DNA from: Betaproteobacteria bacterium
GTDB lineage: Bacteria; Pseudomonadota; Gammaproteobacteria; Burkholderiales; Burkholderiaceae
Direction: 5' to 3'
Assembly: GCA_009927445.1 (NCBI GenBank)
Contig: RFMZ01000267.1
Location: 1 to 64,000, forward strand
Length of the DNA stretch: 64,000 nt
Under the pieces are notes generated by a model that did not search any database, was not told the DNA's origin, and was given only the letters and a program-made list of their open reading frames with translations. Below, piece after piece: positions 17,509 through 27,416 of the stretch (position 1 is the stretch's first letter; each line of letters starts with the position of its first letter). The position numbers and the translations under genes are program-made.

Positions 17509-18651
17509 ATGCGCATTTTACAAACTGGGGCAGCTAAGGCTGCCCTTTTTAATCCCCAAGAGGCACTAGACCAGTTGCCTAATTCGATTCTTATCCTTGA
17601 TAAGACTTTAGGGACTGTGATTTACGCTAACACGGCAGCTGAAGTTTCCTTAAAAATTTCCAGAAAAAGTCTGATGGGGGTTGAACTAAGGGATATTTTT
17701 GGTGAAAATTCAGTTCTGGAAGATTTAATTATCCAGTTTAAATTAGATGGGATGACCCAGCGCATTGACTTACTTTTAGGTTTTGGTCCACTGCGTGCAG
17801 ATCAAAAAGAGTTTTTAGCCTATTTAATTCTTGCGCCCCTTGAAGGTGCTGATTTAGCGATTCTTGAATGGTTTGAAATTGATCAGCAAAACAAGAGTGC
17901 TCGTGAAGAGCGCTTAATCATGCAGGCGCGTGCCAATAAAGAGTTGATGCGGAATTTAGCGCACGAGATCAAAAATCCTTTGGGCGGTATCCGAGGAGCT
18001 GCGCAATTACTAGACTATGAATTACCGGATCCTTCTTTAAAGGAATATACCAAGGTCATGATTAAAGAGGTCGATCGTTTACAAACCTTAGTTGATCGCT
18101 TATTAGCTCCCCATAAACGCCAGAAGGAAATCGCCCAAGTCAATATTCATGAAGTCCTAGAGCGAGTCCGAAGTGTCGTTCTGGCTGAGTTTGCACAAGG
18201 CTTAAGCATTACGCGTTTTTATGATGTTAGTTTGCCCGAGATCATTGGCGACAAAGAAATTTTGATACAAGCTTTACTCAATATTGTGCATAATGCAGCC
18301 CAAATTTTAGAAGAACGCATTGCCCATGCAGATGCATTAATCCGTTTAGAGACTAGTATTTCACGCAACATTACGATTGCAAAAAAGCGCTTTAAGTTGG
18401 CTTTAAATGTCTACATTATTGACAATGGACCAGGCATTTCTAAAGACATCATAGACCATATCTTTTTGCCTTTAGTTTCAGGGCGACCATCAGGGAGTGG
18501 GCTTGGTTTGACTTTAGCGCAATCATTTATTCAAATGCACGGTGGTTTTATTAGTGTTCAGAGTGAACCTGGTAAGACCATCTTTCATATTTTAATTCCG
18601 TACACATCACCAGATTTTTTGAATAATATTGAACCTAGGGGTCAAACATGA
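17509..18651 (+). CDS. ntrB: Nitrogen regulation sensor histidine kinase NtrB
   Basis: This 380-residue soluble kinase/phosphatase partners NtrC and is normally controlled by PII. An N-terminal PAS-like domain (LPNSILILDKTLGTVIYANTAAE) is followed by the H-box NLAHEIKNPLGGIRGAA with phospho-His near residue 152. The ATPase motifs come next: NIVHNAAQ (N), DNGPGI (G1) and GSGLGLTLAQSF (G2). There are no membrane segments, as expected for NtrB. It overlaps ntrC by 4 bp (ATGA). The N-box reads NIVHNAAQILEER, close to the NtrB consensus NLVRNA. Confidence 0.95.
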   Translation: MRILQTGAAKAALFNPQEALDQLPNSILILDKTLGTVIYANTAAEVSLKISRKSLMGVELRDIFGENSVLEDLIIQFKLDGMTQRIDLLLGFGPLRADQKEFLAYLILAPLEGADLAILEWFEIDQQNKSAREERLIMQARANKELMRNLAHEIKNPLGGIRGAAQLLDYELPDPSLKEYTKVMIKEVDRLQTLVDRLLAPHKRQKEIAQVNIHEVLERVRSVVLAEFAQGLSITRFYDVSLPEIIGDKEILIQALLNIVHNAAQILEERIAHADALIRLETSISRNITIAKKRFKLALNVYIIDNGPGISKDIIDHIFLPLVSGRPSGSGLGLTLAQSFIQMHGGFISVQSEPGKTIFHILIPYTSPDFLNNIEPRGQT

Positions 18652-20141
18652 AAGCAGTTTGGATCGTCGATGATGATCAATCAATTCGTTGGGTCTTAGA
18701 AAAATCGCTCACTAGGCAGGCGATTCCTTTTAAGAGTTTTTCTAATCCAGATGATGTTTTAGATATGCTTGAAAAAGAAAAGCCCCAATTGATTATTTCG
18801 GATATTCGGATGCCCAAGGGCAGTGGTATTACATTACTACAGCAGATTAAGCAAGATTACCCAAAAATTCCAGTCATTGTGATGACAGCTTATTCCGATA
18901 TGGACTCTGCAGTAGCAGCATTTCAGGGGGGAGCCTTTGAATATATTACGAAGCCATTTGATATTGCTGATTTGATGGAATTAATTCAACGTGCGATCAG
19001 TGAGAGCATGAGTGCAGAGCAAATTAAGACGCAGTTTGCGCCGCAGGTGGCGGCAAAAAATAGCGCTGTACCGGAGTTAATTGGTCAAGCACCGGCGATG
19101 CAAGAAGTTTTTAGAGCGATTGGTCGACTGGCTCAGTCAAATGCTACCGTCTTAATTACTGGCGAATCTGGTACTGGTAAAGAGTTAGTTGCTAGGGCAT
19201 TACACCGTCATAGTACAAGAGTTTCTGGTCCATTTGTCGAAATGAATTTAGCCGCCACTCCAAAAGAATTAATTGAGGCCGAGTTATTTGGCTACGAGCG
19301 AGGCGCTTTTGCAAATGCCACGGCTAGAAGGCGTGGTAATTTTGAATTAGCCGATGGCGGAACTTTATTTTTGGATGAAATTGCCGACATGCCATTGGAG
19401 TCACAAAGTTCATTGTTAAGGCTCTTAGAGGACGGAAAATTTTATCGAATTGGTGGTCAGGAGCTTTTATCCGCAAATGTTCGAATTGTTGCTTCGAGTA
19501 ATCAAAATCTGGAGATGTTAGTCTCGAAGGGATCTTTTCGGCAAGACTTATTTCATCGCTTAAATGTAATTCGTTTAACCTTACCAGCTTTGCGTGAGCG
19601 GGTTGAGGACATTCATTTATTAGCGCAACATTTTTTATTAGCCAGTGCTCAACAAATTGGGGTGAAGACCAAGTTTTTGTTGCCTGAGACGATTGAACTA
19701 TTGGGTCAAATGGCCTTTCCTGGTAATGTGCGCCAATTACAAAGTATCTGTCATTGGTTAACAGTGATGGTTTCTTCAGCACAAATAGCGCCTAAAGATT
19801 TACCACGTAATATTCAACAGTTTGTGAATACGGCGGTTGATGAAGATGCTATTTCAGCGACGCTTGTACCGGAGTCTAATTTAGGAAGTTTAGTAAATGT
19901 GGGTTTGAGTTTGGGGCATTCGAACAACTCTTCTTGGGAAGCAACTTTAGCGATCATCGCGAAGAAGATGTTAGAAGATGGTAAGGCAGAGGTTTATCAA
20001 CACTTACTCGGTTCTTTTGAAAAGTCCGTGATTTCCGCAGCTCTAGAGATTACACGTGGGCGGAAGGTGGAGGCGGCTGAGCGCTTAGGGATTGGTCGCA
20101 ACACGATTACCCGCAAATTACAAGAGCTCGGGATTGATTAG
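18648..20141 (+). CDS. ntrC: Nitrogen response regulator NtrC with altered GAFTGA motif
   Basis: The 497-residue protein has the full NtrC order. A receiver domain carries phospho-Asp near residue 52 (IISDIRMPKG). An AAA+ domain has an intact Walker A (GESGTGKE) and Walker B (LFLDEIAD). A C-terminal Fis-type helix-turn-helix ends in AAERLGIGRNTITRKLQELGID. The sigma54-contacting loop GAFTGA reads GAFANA at residues 219-224 (bases 19302-19319). In sigma54 activators this motif is nearly invariant, and Rhodobacter capsulatus NtrC, which lacks it, acts with sigma70. I infer that this NtrC may regulate sigma70 promoters. The gene ends 2 bp before the convergent xth stop. Confidence 0.95.
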   Translation: MKAVWIVDDDQSIRWVLEKSLTRQAIPFKSFSNPDDVLDMLEKEKPQLIISDIRMPKGSGITLLQQIKQDYPKIPVIVMTAYSDMDSAVAAFQGGAFEYITKPFDIADLMELIQRAISESMSAEQIKTQFAPQVAAKNSAVPELIGQAPAMQEVFRAIGRLAQSNATVLITGESGTGKELVARALHRHSTRVSGPFVEMNLAATPKELIEAELFGYERGAFANATARRRGNFELADGGTLFLDEIADMPLESQSSLLRLLEDGKFYRIGGQELLSANVRIVASSNQNLEMLVSKGSFRQDLFHRLNVIRLTLPALRERVEDIHLLAQHFLLASAQQIGVKTKFLLPETIELLGQMAFPGNVRQLQSICHWLTVMVSSAQIAPKDLPRNIQQFVNTAVDEDAISATLVPESNLGSLVNVGLSLGHSNNSSWEATLAIIAKKMLEDGKAEVYQHLLGSFEKSVISAALEITRGRKVEAAERLGIGRNTITRKLQELGID

Positions 20142-20143
20142 TT

Positions 20144-20998
20144 TTACGGTGCTAGAGTTTTGTTCAGCGTGAGGATAACGGGGGCGTGATCTGAGGGTTG
20201 TTCCCACGTTCTTGGGGTTTTGTCGACCTCACATGCGGCGCAACTTCCTTGCAGGGCCTGATTGATGAGGATATGGTCGATCCGTACACCTGCATTACGT
20301 CGAAAACCCATCATTCGGTAGTCCCACCAAGTAAAGGTTTTTGGTGGATGAGAAAACTGTCTAAGGGTATCAATTAGACCCATTTCTGCAAACTCAAAAA
20401 AGTATGCGCGCTCTTCTGGGGAGACTAGATTTTGGCCAATCCAAGCGGCAGGGTCGTGCACATCTTCGTCTCTTGGCGCGATATTAAAGTCCCCTAAAAG
20501 AACCACCCGTTGATGCTGTTCTAATTGGGTGTGCAGATAGGATTTCAGTGCCTTAAGCCAAGCCAACTTATAAGAAAACTTGTCAGTACCAGGCGCTTGA
20601 CCGTTTGGAAAGTAGCCACAGATGACGCGCAGTGGCGCCATGTTTTGGCAATGGATTGTGGCACTCAAAAGACGTTGCTGTTCATCTGGAAATCCAGGGA
20701 TATTGTTTTGGACTTGTAAAAAAGCTGTTTCAGGGTCTTGTGTTAAGGCGGTAAGAGCCGCGCGCCGGACGATAAGTGCTACGCCGTTATAGGTTTTTTG
20801 GCCTAGAGCGATTGCCAGATACCCGGCATTTTCTAGTTCTTGATAGGGAAACTTTTCCGTTGTTAATTTGAGTTCTTGCAGACCTAGAATATCGATGGGT
20901 TTTTTTTCTTGAGCGGTTTGCTCAAGCCACTGTATTAGGTGCGTAATTCGTACTTTAATCGAGTTCACATTCCAGGTGGCTAGCCGCAGTTGGTGCAT
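20144..20998 (-). CDS. xth: Exodeoxyribonuclease III
   Basis: The 284-residue endonuclease/exonuclease/phosphatase-fold enzyme repairs abasic sites and 3' blocking groups. Signatures are RLATWNVNSIKVR at the N-terminus, ILGLQELKL with the metal-binding Glu, CGYFPNGQ, LLGDFNIAP, TFTWWDYR and RIDHILI, with the general-base His in SDHAPVI. Length fits the ExoIII/XthA group. The start overlaps the prlC stop by one base, giving a prlC-xth transcription unit. Confidence 0.94.
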   Translation of the reverse strand: MHQLRLATWNVNSIKVRITHLIQWLEQTAQEKKPIDILGLQELKLTTEKFPYQELENAGYLAIALGQKTYNGVALIVRRAALTALTQDPETAFLQVQNNIPGFPDEQQRLLSATIHCQNMAPLRVICGYFPNGQAPGTDKFSYKLAWLKALKSYLHTQLEQHQRVVLLGDFNIAPRDEDVHDPAAWIGQNLVSPEERAYFFEFAEMGLIDTLRQFSHPPKTFTWWDYRMMGFRRNAGVRIDHILINQALQGSCAACEVDKTPRTWEQPSDHAPVILTLNKTLAP

Positions 20999-23103
20999 TA
21001 CGATGCTTGGTCCATTAAGCCACCGTGACGAAGCAGGGCGTCGATTCGAGGGGGGCGCCCACGAAAGGCGGCAAAGGATTCAGCCGCAGGTCTACTACCC
21101 CCTACTTCGAGGATTTCTTGTCGATATTTGATACCGACTTGTGGATTTAAGATTGAACCAAAAGAACTGAGCTGTTCCTCGAAAGCTGCAAAGGCATCAG
21201 CAGACAGGACTTCTGCCCATTTGTAGCTATAGTAGCCAGCGGCGTAGCCACCGGCAAAAATATGGCTAAAGGTATTGATCCACCGCGATATATCCGCTTG
21301 CGGTAAAACATGTATTGCATCGTTGATTTTTTTAGCGAGGGTTAGGATGTCGCCATCGTTGGCTTTGGACGGATCAAAGTTGGCATGTAATTCCCAATCC
21401 ACTGAAGCAAGAACAATTTGTCGCAAAGTAAATAAGCCATTTTGGAAGTTTTTAGCTGCGAGCATTTTGTCAAAGAGATCTTTTGGCAGTGGCTTTTGTG
21501 TATCTTGGTGTTTAGAAAGTTGTTCGATCACTTCATAATCCCAGCAGAAGTTTTCCATCAACTGGCTAGGCAGTTCGACAGCGTCCCATTCCACCCCATT
21601 AATTCCTGAGACGCCTAAAGTATCTACTTGGGTGAGGAGGTGGTGTAAGCCGTGTCCGAATTCATGAAAAAGAGTAATCACATCATCGTGATAAATCGTT
21701 GCGGGTTGGTGGGTGCCATCGGCATTTTTACTGGGAGCTGGAAAATTACACACTAAATATGCCACAGGTGTTTGAAGATCGTGGTTGGCTTGGCGCTGGC
21801 GGCTGCGGGCATCATCCATCCAGGCTCCTCCTCTTTTGCCAGAACGGGCATAGGGGTCTAGGTAGAAATGGGAAATGATTTGATTATGCTGATTTTGAAC
21901 CTGAAAGGATTGCACATCGGGGTGCCAGACGGGTAGGTTCGTAGCTACGATTTTTACTTGTAAGACAGTTTCAATGACATGAAAAAGACCTGTGAGGACT
22001 TGGTCTAAAGGAAAGTATTGTTTGACTTCTTGCTCTGAGAAAAGATAGGTTTTTTGTTTGAGTTTTTCTGAGGCGTAAGTAATATCCCAAGGTTCAAGCG
22101 TGTCGAGTTGCAGGTGTTTGCGGGCAAATTCTTGCAGTTGCAAAAGGTCTTGTTCGGCGGGTTTTTTGGCACGTTGGCCAAAGTCTTGTAAAAAAGAGCT
22201 CACTTCTTCGACCGTATTTGCCATTTTGGGAACGATACTCAGTGTGGCGTAATTTTTCAGTCCAAGAAGATGGGCTTCTTGTTGGCGAAGTTGCAAGATT
22301 TGCAGCATGAGTTGGGTATTATCCCAAGCCTTGGATCCTAAGCCATAGATTGGGCCTAATTCTGAGGCTCTGGTGACATAGGCTTTATACATGAGTTCGC
22401 GCAGTGGGCGATGATCAGCGAGTTGCTGGATTGGAAAGTAAGAAGGAAAGTGTAGGCTAAACGCAAAACCGCTCAATTTTTTTTCTAAGGCGAGATCTTG
22501 GGCCGCGGTTAGTACTTCGGGCGGTAGTCCCTGCAAATGCGAGTCATCTTTTTCTAGATGAATGAAATGGTCAGTTGCGTCTAGGATATGGTCGGAATAA
22601 TTTTTACAATACTTTGCTAAGTCCTGAGCAATTTTTGCAAAAATCGGTTTATCTGTTGGCGAGAGTTCTGCGCCCCCGAGTCGAAAGGATCTGAGGGTAT
22701 TATCGATATCTTTTTTTTGGGCGGTGCTAAGGGCATCCCAAGCCGAGGAGCTTTGAAGCGTTTTATACCGTTCATAAAGTGCGATATTTTGGTTAAATGC
22801 GCTACTAAAGGCGGTTACTTGGGGGAGCATTTTGGCATGTTCGGCCCTTAATTCAGGATAATCGGCCACGCTTGTTAGGTGGTTAACAACTCCCCATGCC
22901 CGACCTAGAGCCTCATTTGCTTGTTCTAGAGGCGCAATTAAATTTTCCCAAGTTGGCTGATCTGATAACTTGGCAGCATGATTGAGGGCGGTAGTTGCTT
23001 CTTCGAGAAGTACTGAAATGGCTGGTGCGATATGTTCGGCCTTGATTTGCGAATAATCAGGCAAGTCATGGCCCATGGCCAGCAAGGGGTTATTTATCGG
23101 CAT
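20998..23103 (-). CDS. prlC: Oligopeptidase A (M3 family metallopeptidase)
   Basis: The 701-residue cytoplasmic peptidase is a zinc M3 enzyme of the thimet oligopeptidase group. The zinc motif HEFGHGLHHLL lies near residue 478, with the third ligand Glu in the following GVEWDAVELPSQLMENF segment. It degrades short peptides, including signal peptide fragments in E. coli. Length matches OpdA/PrlC (about 680). It starts 3 bp after the folD stop and overlaps xth, so folD-prlC-xth are one unit. Confidence 0.95.
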   Translation of the reverse strand: MPINNPLLAMGHDLPDYSQIKAEHIAPAISVLLEEATTALNHAAKLSDQPTWENLIAPLEQANEALGRAWGVVNHLTSVADYPELRAEHAKMLPQVTAFSSAFNQNIALYERYKTLQSSSAWDALSTAQKKDIDNTLRSFRLGGAELSPTDKPIFAKIAQDLAKYCKNYSDHILDATDHFIHLEKDDSHLQGLPPEVLTAAQDLALEKKLSGFAFSLHFPSYFPIQQLADHRPLRELMYKAYVTRASELGPIYGLGSKAWDNTQLMLQILQLRQQEAHLLGLKNYATLSIVPKMANTVEEVSSFLQDFGQRAKKPAEQDLLQLQEFARKHLQLDTLEPWDITYASEKLKQKTYLFSEQEVKQYFPLDQVLTGLFHVIETVLQVKIVATNLPVWHPDVQSFQVQNQHNQIISHFYLDPYARSGKRGGAWMDDARSRQRQANHDLQTPVAYLVCNFPAPSKNADGTHQPATIYHDDVITLFHEFGHGLHHLLTQVDTLGVSGINGVEWDAVELPSQLMENFCWDYEVIEQLSKHQDTQKPLPKDLFDKMLAAKNFQNGLFTLRQIVLASVDWELHANFDPSKANDGDILTLAKKINDAIHVLPQADISRWINTFSHIFAGGYAAGYYSYKWAEVLSADAFAAFEEQLSSFGSILNPQVGIKYRQEILEVGGSRPAAESFAAFRGRPPRIDALLRHGGLMDQAS

Positions 23104-23106
23104 GAA

Positions 23107-23964
23107 TTAATTCTTTAAGTGGAGATGTTGGGCAGCTTCGAGGGTGTTTTGTAAAAGCATCGTGATTGTCATTGGGCCGACGCCTCCTGGAACTGGTGTA
23201 ATCCAATTAGCGACGTATTTGACTTCGTCAAAATCGACATCACCGCACAATTTTCCATCAGGTAGGCGATTGATACCCACGTCGATCACAATTGCACCGG
23301 GTTTGACCATTTGGGCCGAAACCATTTTTGGCTTACCTGTCGCTACAACTAGGATATCTGCCTCTTTGGAATGGAAAGACAGGTCTCTTGTTTTGGAATT
23401 ACAGAGAGTCACGGTTGCGCCGGCTTGTAGAAGGAGCATTGCCATGGGTTTGCCAACGATATTCGATGCCCCGATAATCACTGCTCGCGCCCCTCGAATC
23501 GGGTAATCGGTACTTTCTATCAGCGCCATACAACCATAGGGAGTACAGGGTTTAAAAAGTGGCTTACCAGTCATTAAGGCCCCGGCGTTAGCAACATGAA
23601 AACCGTCCACATCCTTTTTAGGATGAATTGCCTCAATGACGCTATGGCTGTCTATATGACTTGGTAAGGGCAATTGCACCAGAATCCCGTGGATTTGGGG
23701 ATCCTGATTCAATATTGTAATTTGCCCAAGTAGTTCAGCTTGGCTGGTGTTTTGGGGGAGTTGGATGAGAACTGAGTGGATATTTGTGTCCTGACAGGCT
23801 TTAATTTTATTGCGGACATAAATTTGGCTGGCAGGGTTCTCACCGACTAGGATTACTGCTAAACCTGGTTTAGTCCCTTTAGCAGCGAGGATAATGGCAT
23901 TTGCGGCTATTTCAGTACGAATTTTTTTAGCCAAAAGATTACCATCTAATAATTTTGCAGGCAT
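23107..23964 (-). CDS. folD: Bifunctional methylenetetrahydrofolate dehydrogenase / cyclohydrolase
   Basis: The 285-residue FolD interconverts 5,10-methylene-, methenyl- and 10-formyl-tetrahydrofolate with NADP. It shows [11 protein letters not shown] with the catalytic Lys, [10 protein letters not shown], the KKDVDGFH motif and the nucleotide-binding [17 protein letters not shown]. The C-terminal signature [16 protein letters not shown] is intact. The frame extends upstream to 24012, but the ATG at 23962-23964 gives the family N-terminus MPAKLLDGN and length. It starts one base after the response-regulator stop and is part of the minus-strand operon. Confidence 0.95.
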   Translation of the reverse strand: MPAKLLDGNLLAKKIRTEIAANAIILAAKGTKPGLAVILVGENPASQIYVRNKIKACQDTNIHSVLIQLPQNTSQAELLGQITILNQDPQIHGILVQLPLPSHIDSHSVIEAIHPKKDVDGFHVANAGALMTGKPLFKPCTPYGCMALIESTDYPIRGARAVIIGASNIVGKPMAMLLLQAGATVTLCNSKTRDLSFHSKEADILVVATGKPKMVSAQMVKPGAIVIDVGINRLPDGKLCGDVDFDEVKYVANWITPVPGGVGPMTITMLLQNTLEAAQHLHLKN

Positions 23965-23965
23965 A

Positions 23966-24607
23966 TTAAATGGTACTTTTTTCCGAAAGGGCAAGGCGTA
24001 GGAGATCTGCAACTGTACTGACGTTCAATTTTTCCATAATATTGGCTCGGTGCGCTTCGACAGTTTTAATCGAAATAGTTAGATCATCAGCGATTTGCTT
24101 ATTGAGGCGACCAGCGACGATGCGTTCCAAGACTTGTCTTTCACGTCCCGTCAGTTTATTAAGAAGGCCTTGATTTGTTTTTTGATTCGAGGCGTCTTTG
24201 TAAGCTACTCGAGCGACGGCCAGCATTTTCTCGACGAGAGCTTGGAGTTCGTTTTCTTTAAAAGGTTTTTCAATAAAGTCAATAGCGCCTTTTTTCATAG
24301 TGGTCACCGCCATTGAGACATCACCGTGTCCAGTGATAAATGAAATGGGCATGGGGATAGCCAGGCTAAGTAATTGCTCTTGTAGTTCAAGACCAGACAT
24401 CCCAGGCATACGTACGTCCAGAATAGCGCAAGCTGTCACATCTCGATCAGGCCCTACAACGGCTTGTAAAAAACGATCTGCACTGGCATAGCACCGAACG
24501 AGATAACCGTTACTTTCGAGGAGCCAGCTGAGCGAATCACGGACAGCTTCATCATCATCGACAACATAAATAATTTCACGTGTTTTATCAGTGTGAGCAA
24601 CATTCAT
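23966..24607 (-). CDS. FixJ-type response regulator with LuxR helix-turn-helix
   Basis: The 213-residue regulator has a receiver domain ([16 protein letters not shown]; phospho-Asp64 in AILDVRMPG; conserved Lys in FIEKPF) and a LuxR-type HTH ([25 protein letters not shown]...[14 protein letters not shown]). That makes it a FixJ/NarL-class transcription factor. It lies 67 bp downstream of the sensor kinase and is the natural partner. Divergent aceE lies just beyond the kinase, so control of pyruvate dehydrogenase by this pair is a reasonable guess, unproven from sequence. Confidence 0.9.
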   Translation of the reverse strand: MNVAHTDKTREIIYVVDDDEAVRDSLSWLLESNGYLVRCYASADRFLQAVVGPDRDVTACAILDVRMPGMSGLELQEQLLSLAIPMPISFITGHGDVSMAVTTMKKGAIDFIEKPFKENELQALVEKMLAVARVAYKDASNQKTNQGLLNKLTGRERQVLERIVAGRLNKQIADDLTISIKTVEAHRANIMEKLNVSTVADLLRLALSEKSTI

Positions 24608-24674
24608 CTGGCTAACCTTTATAGAATTTCTTAAAGTGTATCTCGAATTGTAAATTACTCAAAAAAAACTTTCC

Positions 24675-27257
24675 TTAAGCAGAATTTTGAGAGCTGATTT
24701 CGGGTAATTGATCAACACTCGACGGGAGTAGTTCAACGTGTTCAATCGGGAGTAGAATCGTAAAGGTACAGCCAAGATTTTTAGGCGTAATTGCTAATTG
24801 CCCAATTTTTGGAAGGTTATTTTCGCCCCAAAGTCGCCCTTGATGTGATTCGATGATTGACCGACAAATATTGAGGCCCATACCCATACCCTCATACTTT
24901 GTACTAAAAAAAGGCTCATAAATTTGGGACATGGATTGCGCTGGAATACCCTCACCAGAGTCGATAATTTTGATACGCAGCATGGGACTAGACTGGTCAA
25001 AATCAATGTCTGCTTTAAGTTGAATCGGTTTAGCGATGCCTCGGGAGTGGCGTGGGATTGCTATGCGCATACTATCAATACTATTTTTTAATAAATTAAT
25101 TAAAACTTGCTCGATCAAGATCGGATCGACAAAACATTCCGGCAGGTTCGGTGTAATGATTAATTCAATTAACAGGCCTTGGCGTTTTGCTTCAATGTCA
25201 GCAAGCTCGATAGACTGTTCGATAATTTGGTGAATTTTACAAGACTGCCTTTGTGGCGCACTCCGTTTTACAAAGTTACGGATACGTTGAATGATTGTGC
25301 CAGCGCGCAGGGCTTGCGCACTTGCTTTTTCAATAGCCGGCAAGATTTCTTCGGTGAGTTGGAGGTCGTGTCGATTCTTTAGTCGACTAATTGCACCCAT
25401 ACAATAATTATTAATAGCTGCTAGTGGTTGGTTTAATTCATGCGCGATGGAGGAGGCCATTTCTCCCATGGTAGTCAGTCGGCTAGAGAATTGGATGCGT
25501 TCCTCTTGGGTTCTCAGGCGATCTTCGGTTGCTCGTCGATCGGTAATATCGATGGTGATAAGCAGTTGAGCGAGGTGGCCATCGGTCCATGGAATATAGC
25601 GTCGCCGCACCTCATACCAATTCGGTTTATCGATAATTTGTACTTCTCTTGAATCACCGATGATGGGTGTGAGGACTGAGGATGGTAAGCCGGCGAAGCC
25701 ATCTATGCTATCGTCTTCACTATCGATATTGCTACTTGACATGGCCTCATCACCGAGCAAAAGTTGGTGTGCTTGAGAGGTGTTATCAAACATTTCTCGA
25801 TAGAGATCATTCGTAAAAAGTAATTCACCGGTCTTTGGGTTTACTACAGAGATTGCTGCAGTAAGTCCCTCCAGTACGGTGACGAAACGTTGTTGTGATG
25901 CGGCTAATTCCTCTCGAATTTTGCGTGGCTCCGAGATATCGATGAGGGAAGTAATCCAGCCAGTTTGTTGGTTCCGTGCATCGAGGAGTGGGGAGACAAA
26001 ATTACGAACGGCAATTTTTTTTCCTTCCTTTGTCGTAATGGTTGCTTCGATAGTCTCTGGTAAGCCGGATGTTGAATTGAACGCCGTTTCTAATTTACTA
26101 CTATTTGCTGAAATTTCTTCATCGCTAGACCAGAACGGAAAAGGGGGCATTCGACCTATTAATTCAGGCGCGGTCCAGCCGACCATTTTGCAAAAAGCTG
26201 GATTGACGTAATTAATTTTTCCATCCAGGTCATGCACACGCAGACCGACTGGCATGGACTCTTCGATGGCTAGACGAAAATTCGTTTCTTTAATCAGGTT
26301 TCGTTCGATATCTTGCCGCTTTTTCATTTGCCACCAGATCGACCAAAAGCTCCAAATCACATACGAGCTAAGGCCAACGACTAACCATAAAAGCATTGCA
26401 TAAGTTAGGTTATTGGGAATGGGGTAGCTTTCTCCTTGCAGGATTAAATTATCTGGTAATTTGGATAATTTAATTTGATGAATGGCATGTTCTTTTGCTA
26501 GGCTACGTTGATTTACGCTATATAGAACTTGGCCTTTATCGTTGATGATGGAGAAGCGATGTCTATTTTGGAGCTCTTTTGGAATGATGCGATTGATGAG
26601 TTTGGGTAATGAATAGAGAACGGCAATATGTTGATCTGCTCCGGAATATTTAGTGGTGGGCTGAACATACCAAAACACGATTGCCCGTTCACGGTTCGCG
26701 TTTTCGTTTTTACTTTTAGGATTTAACTGGATTAAAGGTCCATAAATGCTGCGCGAGGAGGTAATTGCATCCTTGAGGGTATTTTGTAGATTTGCATTCA
26801 GTTCAATGAGGTTATTTGTTTCTAGGGCCCAGTCATTATCAGTAATGACTGGCATGGCGACAGTTTTAGACTGATTGGCTGAAATCAATTGAATTTGAAG
26901 AATTTCTGGGTGGCGATTGAGTTGCTCGCTCAGGCGTTGATCGTATTGTCGCGCTGTTTTGTTTTCTTGACTATTCGATGATTTGCTAAAAATTTGAAAC
27001 TCTTCTTCATTCTCTTCAAAGTTCACTTGGATGCGTTGTTCGGCATAAGCAACTTCTCGAAAGAGCGCTAGATCAGCCTGATCTTTTTCTTGATTATTCA
27101 GAATCCAGAGAATCAAGAACATAGTTGCCATAAACAAGATGATTGCTATTAACGGCGTATAGAGAAAATCAATCGATTGTTGTGAGCTTTTCTTCTGGGT
27201 GTTTAAGCGCGACCAGAGTCGAATGGACTTGGGCAGAAAGGGTAGGTTTCTTGACAT
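24675..27257 (-). CDS. PAS-domain transmembrane sensor histidine kinase
   Basis: The 860-residue kinase has a first membrane helix near residues 33-52 (IAIILFMATMFLILW). A periplasmic sensor region of about 230 residues follows, then a second helix near 290-315 (YAMLLWLVVGLSSYVIWSFW). The cytoplasmic part has two PAS domains (about 335-455 and 460-580), an HisKA box MASSIAHELNQPLAAINN with phospho-His near 606, and a HATPase domain (INLLKNSIDS, DSGEGIP, GMGMGLNI). The HELNQPLAAI form is typical of FixL/DctB-like kinases, which pair with FixJ-type regulators such as the next gene. The ligand is unknown. Confidence 0.92.
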   Translation of the reverse strand: MSRNLPFLPKSIRLWSRLNTQKKSSQQSIDFLYTPLIAIILFMATMFLILWILNNQEKDQADLALFREVAYAEQRIQVNFEENEEEFQIFSKSSNSQENKTARQYDQRLSEQLNRHPEILQIQLISANQSKTVAMPVITDNDWALETNNLIELNANLQNTLKDAITSSRSIYGPLIQLNPKSKNENANRERAIVFWYVQPTTKYSGADQHIAVLYSLPKLINRIIPKELQNRHRFSIINDKGQVLYSVNQRSLAKEHAIHQIKLSKLPDNLILQGESYPIPNNLTYAMLLWLVVGLSSYVIWSFWSIWWQMKKRQDIERNLIKETNFRLAIEESMPVGLRVHDLDGKINYVNPAFCKMVGWTAPELIGRMPPFPFWSSDEEISANSSKLETAFNSTSGLPETIEATITTKEGKKIAVRNFVSPLLDARNQQTGWITSLIDISEPRKIREELAASQQRFVTVLEGLTAAISVVNPKTGELLFTNDLYREMFDNTSQAHQLLLGDEAMSSSNIDSEDDSIDGFAGLPSSVLTPIIGDSREVQIIDKPNWYEVRRRYIPWTDGHLAQLLITIDITDRRATEDRLRTQEERIQFSSRLTTMGEMASSIAHELNQPLAAINNYCMGAISRLKNRHDLQLTEEILPAIEKASAQALRAGTIIQRIRNFVKRSAPQRQSCKIHQIIEQSIELADIEAKRQGLLIELIITPNLPECFVDPILIEQVLINLLKNSIDSMRIAIPRHSRGIAKPIQLKADIDFDQSSPMLRIKIIDSGEGIPAQSMSQIYEPFFSTKYEGMGMGLNICRSIIESHQGRLWGENNLPKIGQLAITPKNLGCTFTILLPIEHVELLPSSVDQLPEISSQNSA

Positions 27258-27360
27258 AAATACTATTTTGCTTGAACCTTGTAATTTAAGTACATTTATT
27301 AAGAATTTATAGAATAAAGTTTCATAATGTAAAAAATCATGCCAAGATGTGAAAAATAAC

Positions 27361-27389
27361 TTGTCAATCTGTTCTGAGCTTTTTAGAAT
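27361..27389 (+). promoter_or_regulatory. Candidate sigma70 promoter of aceE
   Basis: TTGTCA (27361-27366) and TAGAAT (27384-27389) are separated by exactly 17 bp and lie 28 bp upstream of the aceE ATG, followed by a Shine-Dalgarno AAAAGGAG. This is the best promoter match in the window. No PdhR-type operator is seen near it. Confidence 0.7.
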
Positions 27390-27416
27390 TAATTGTGTTT
27401 ATAAAAGGAGATCAAT

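Noticed and set aside
19324..19782. A 152-residue ORF antisense to ntrC
   Set aside because: It lies wholly within the conserved ntrC AAA+ region, shows no family motif, and has no promoter or ribosome binding site.
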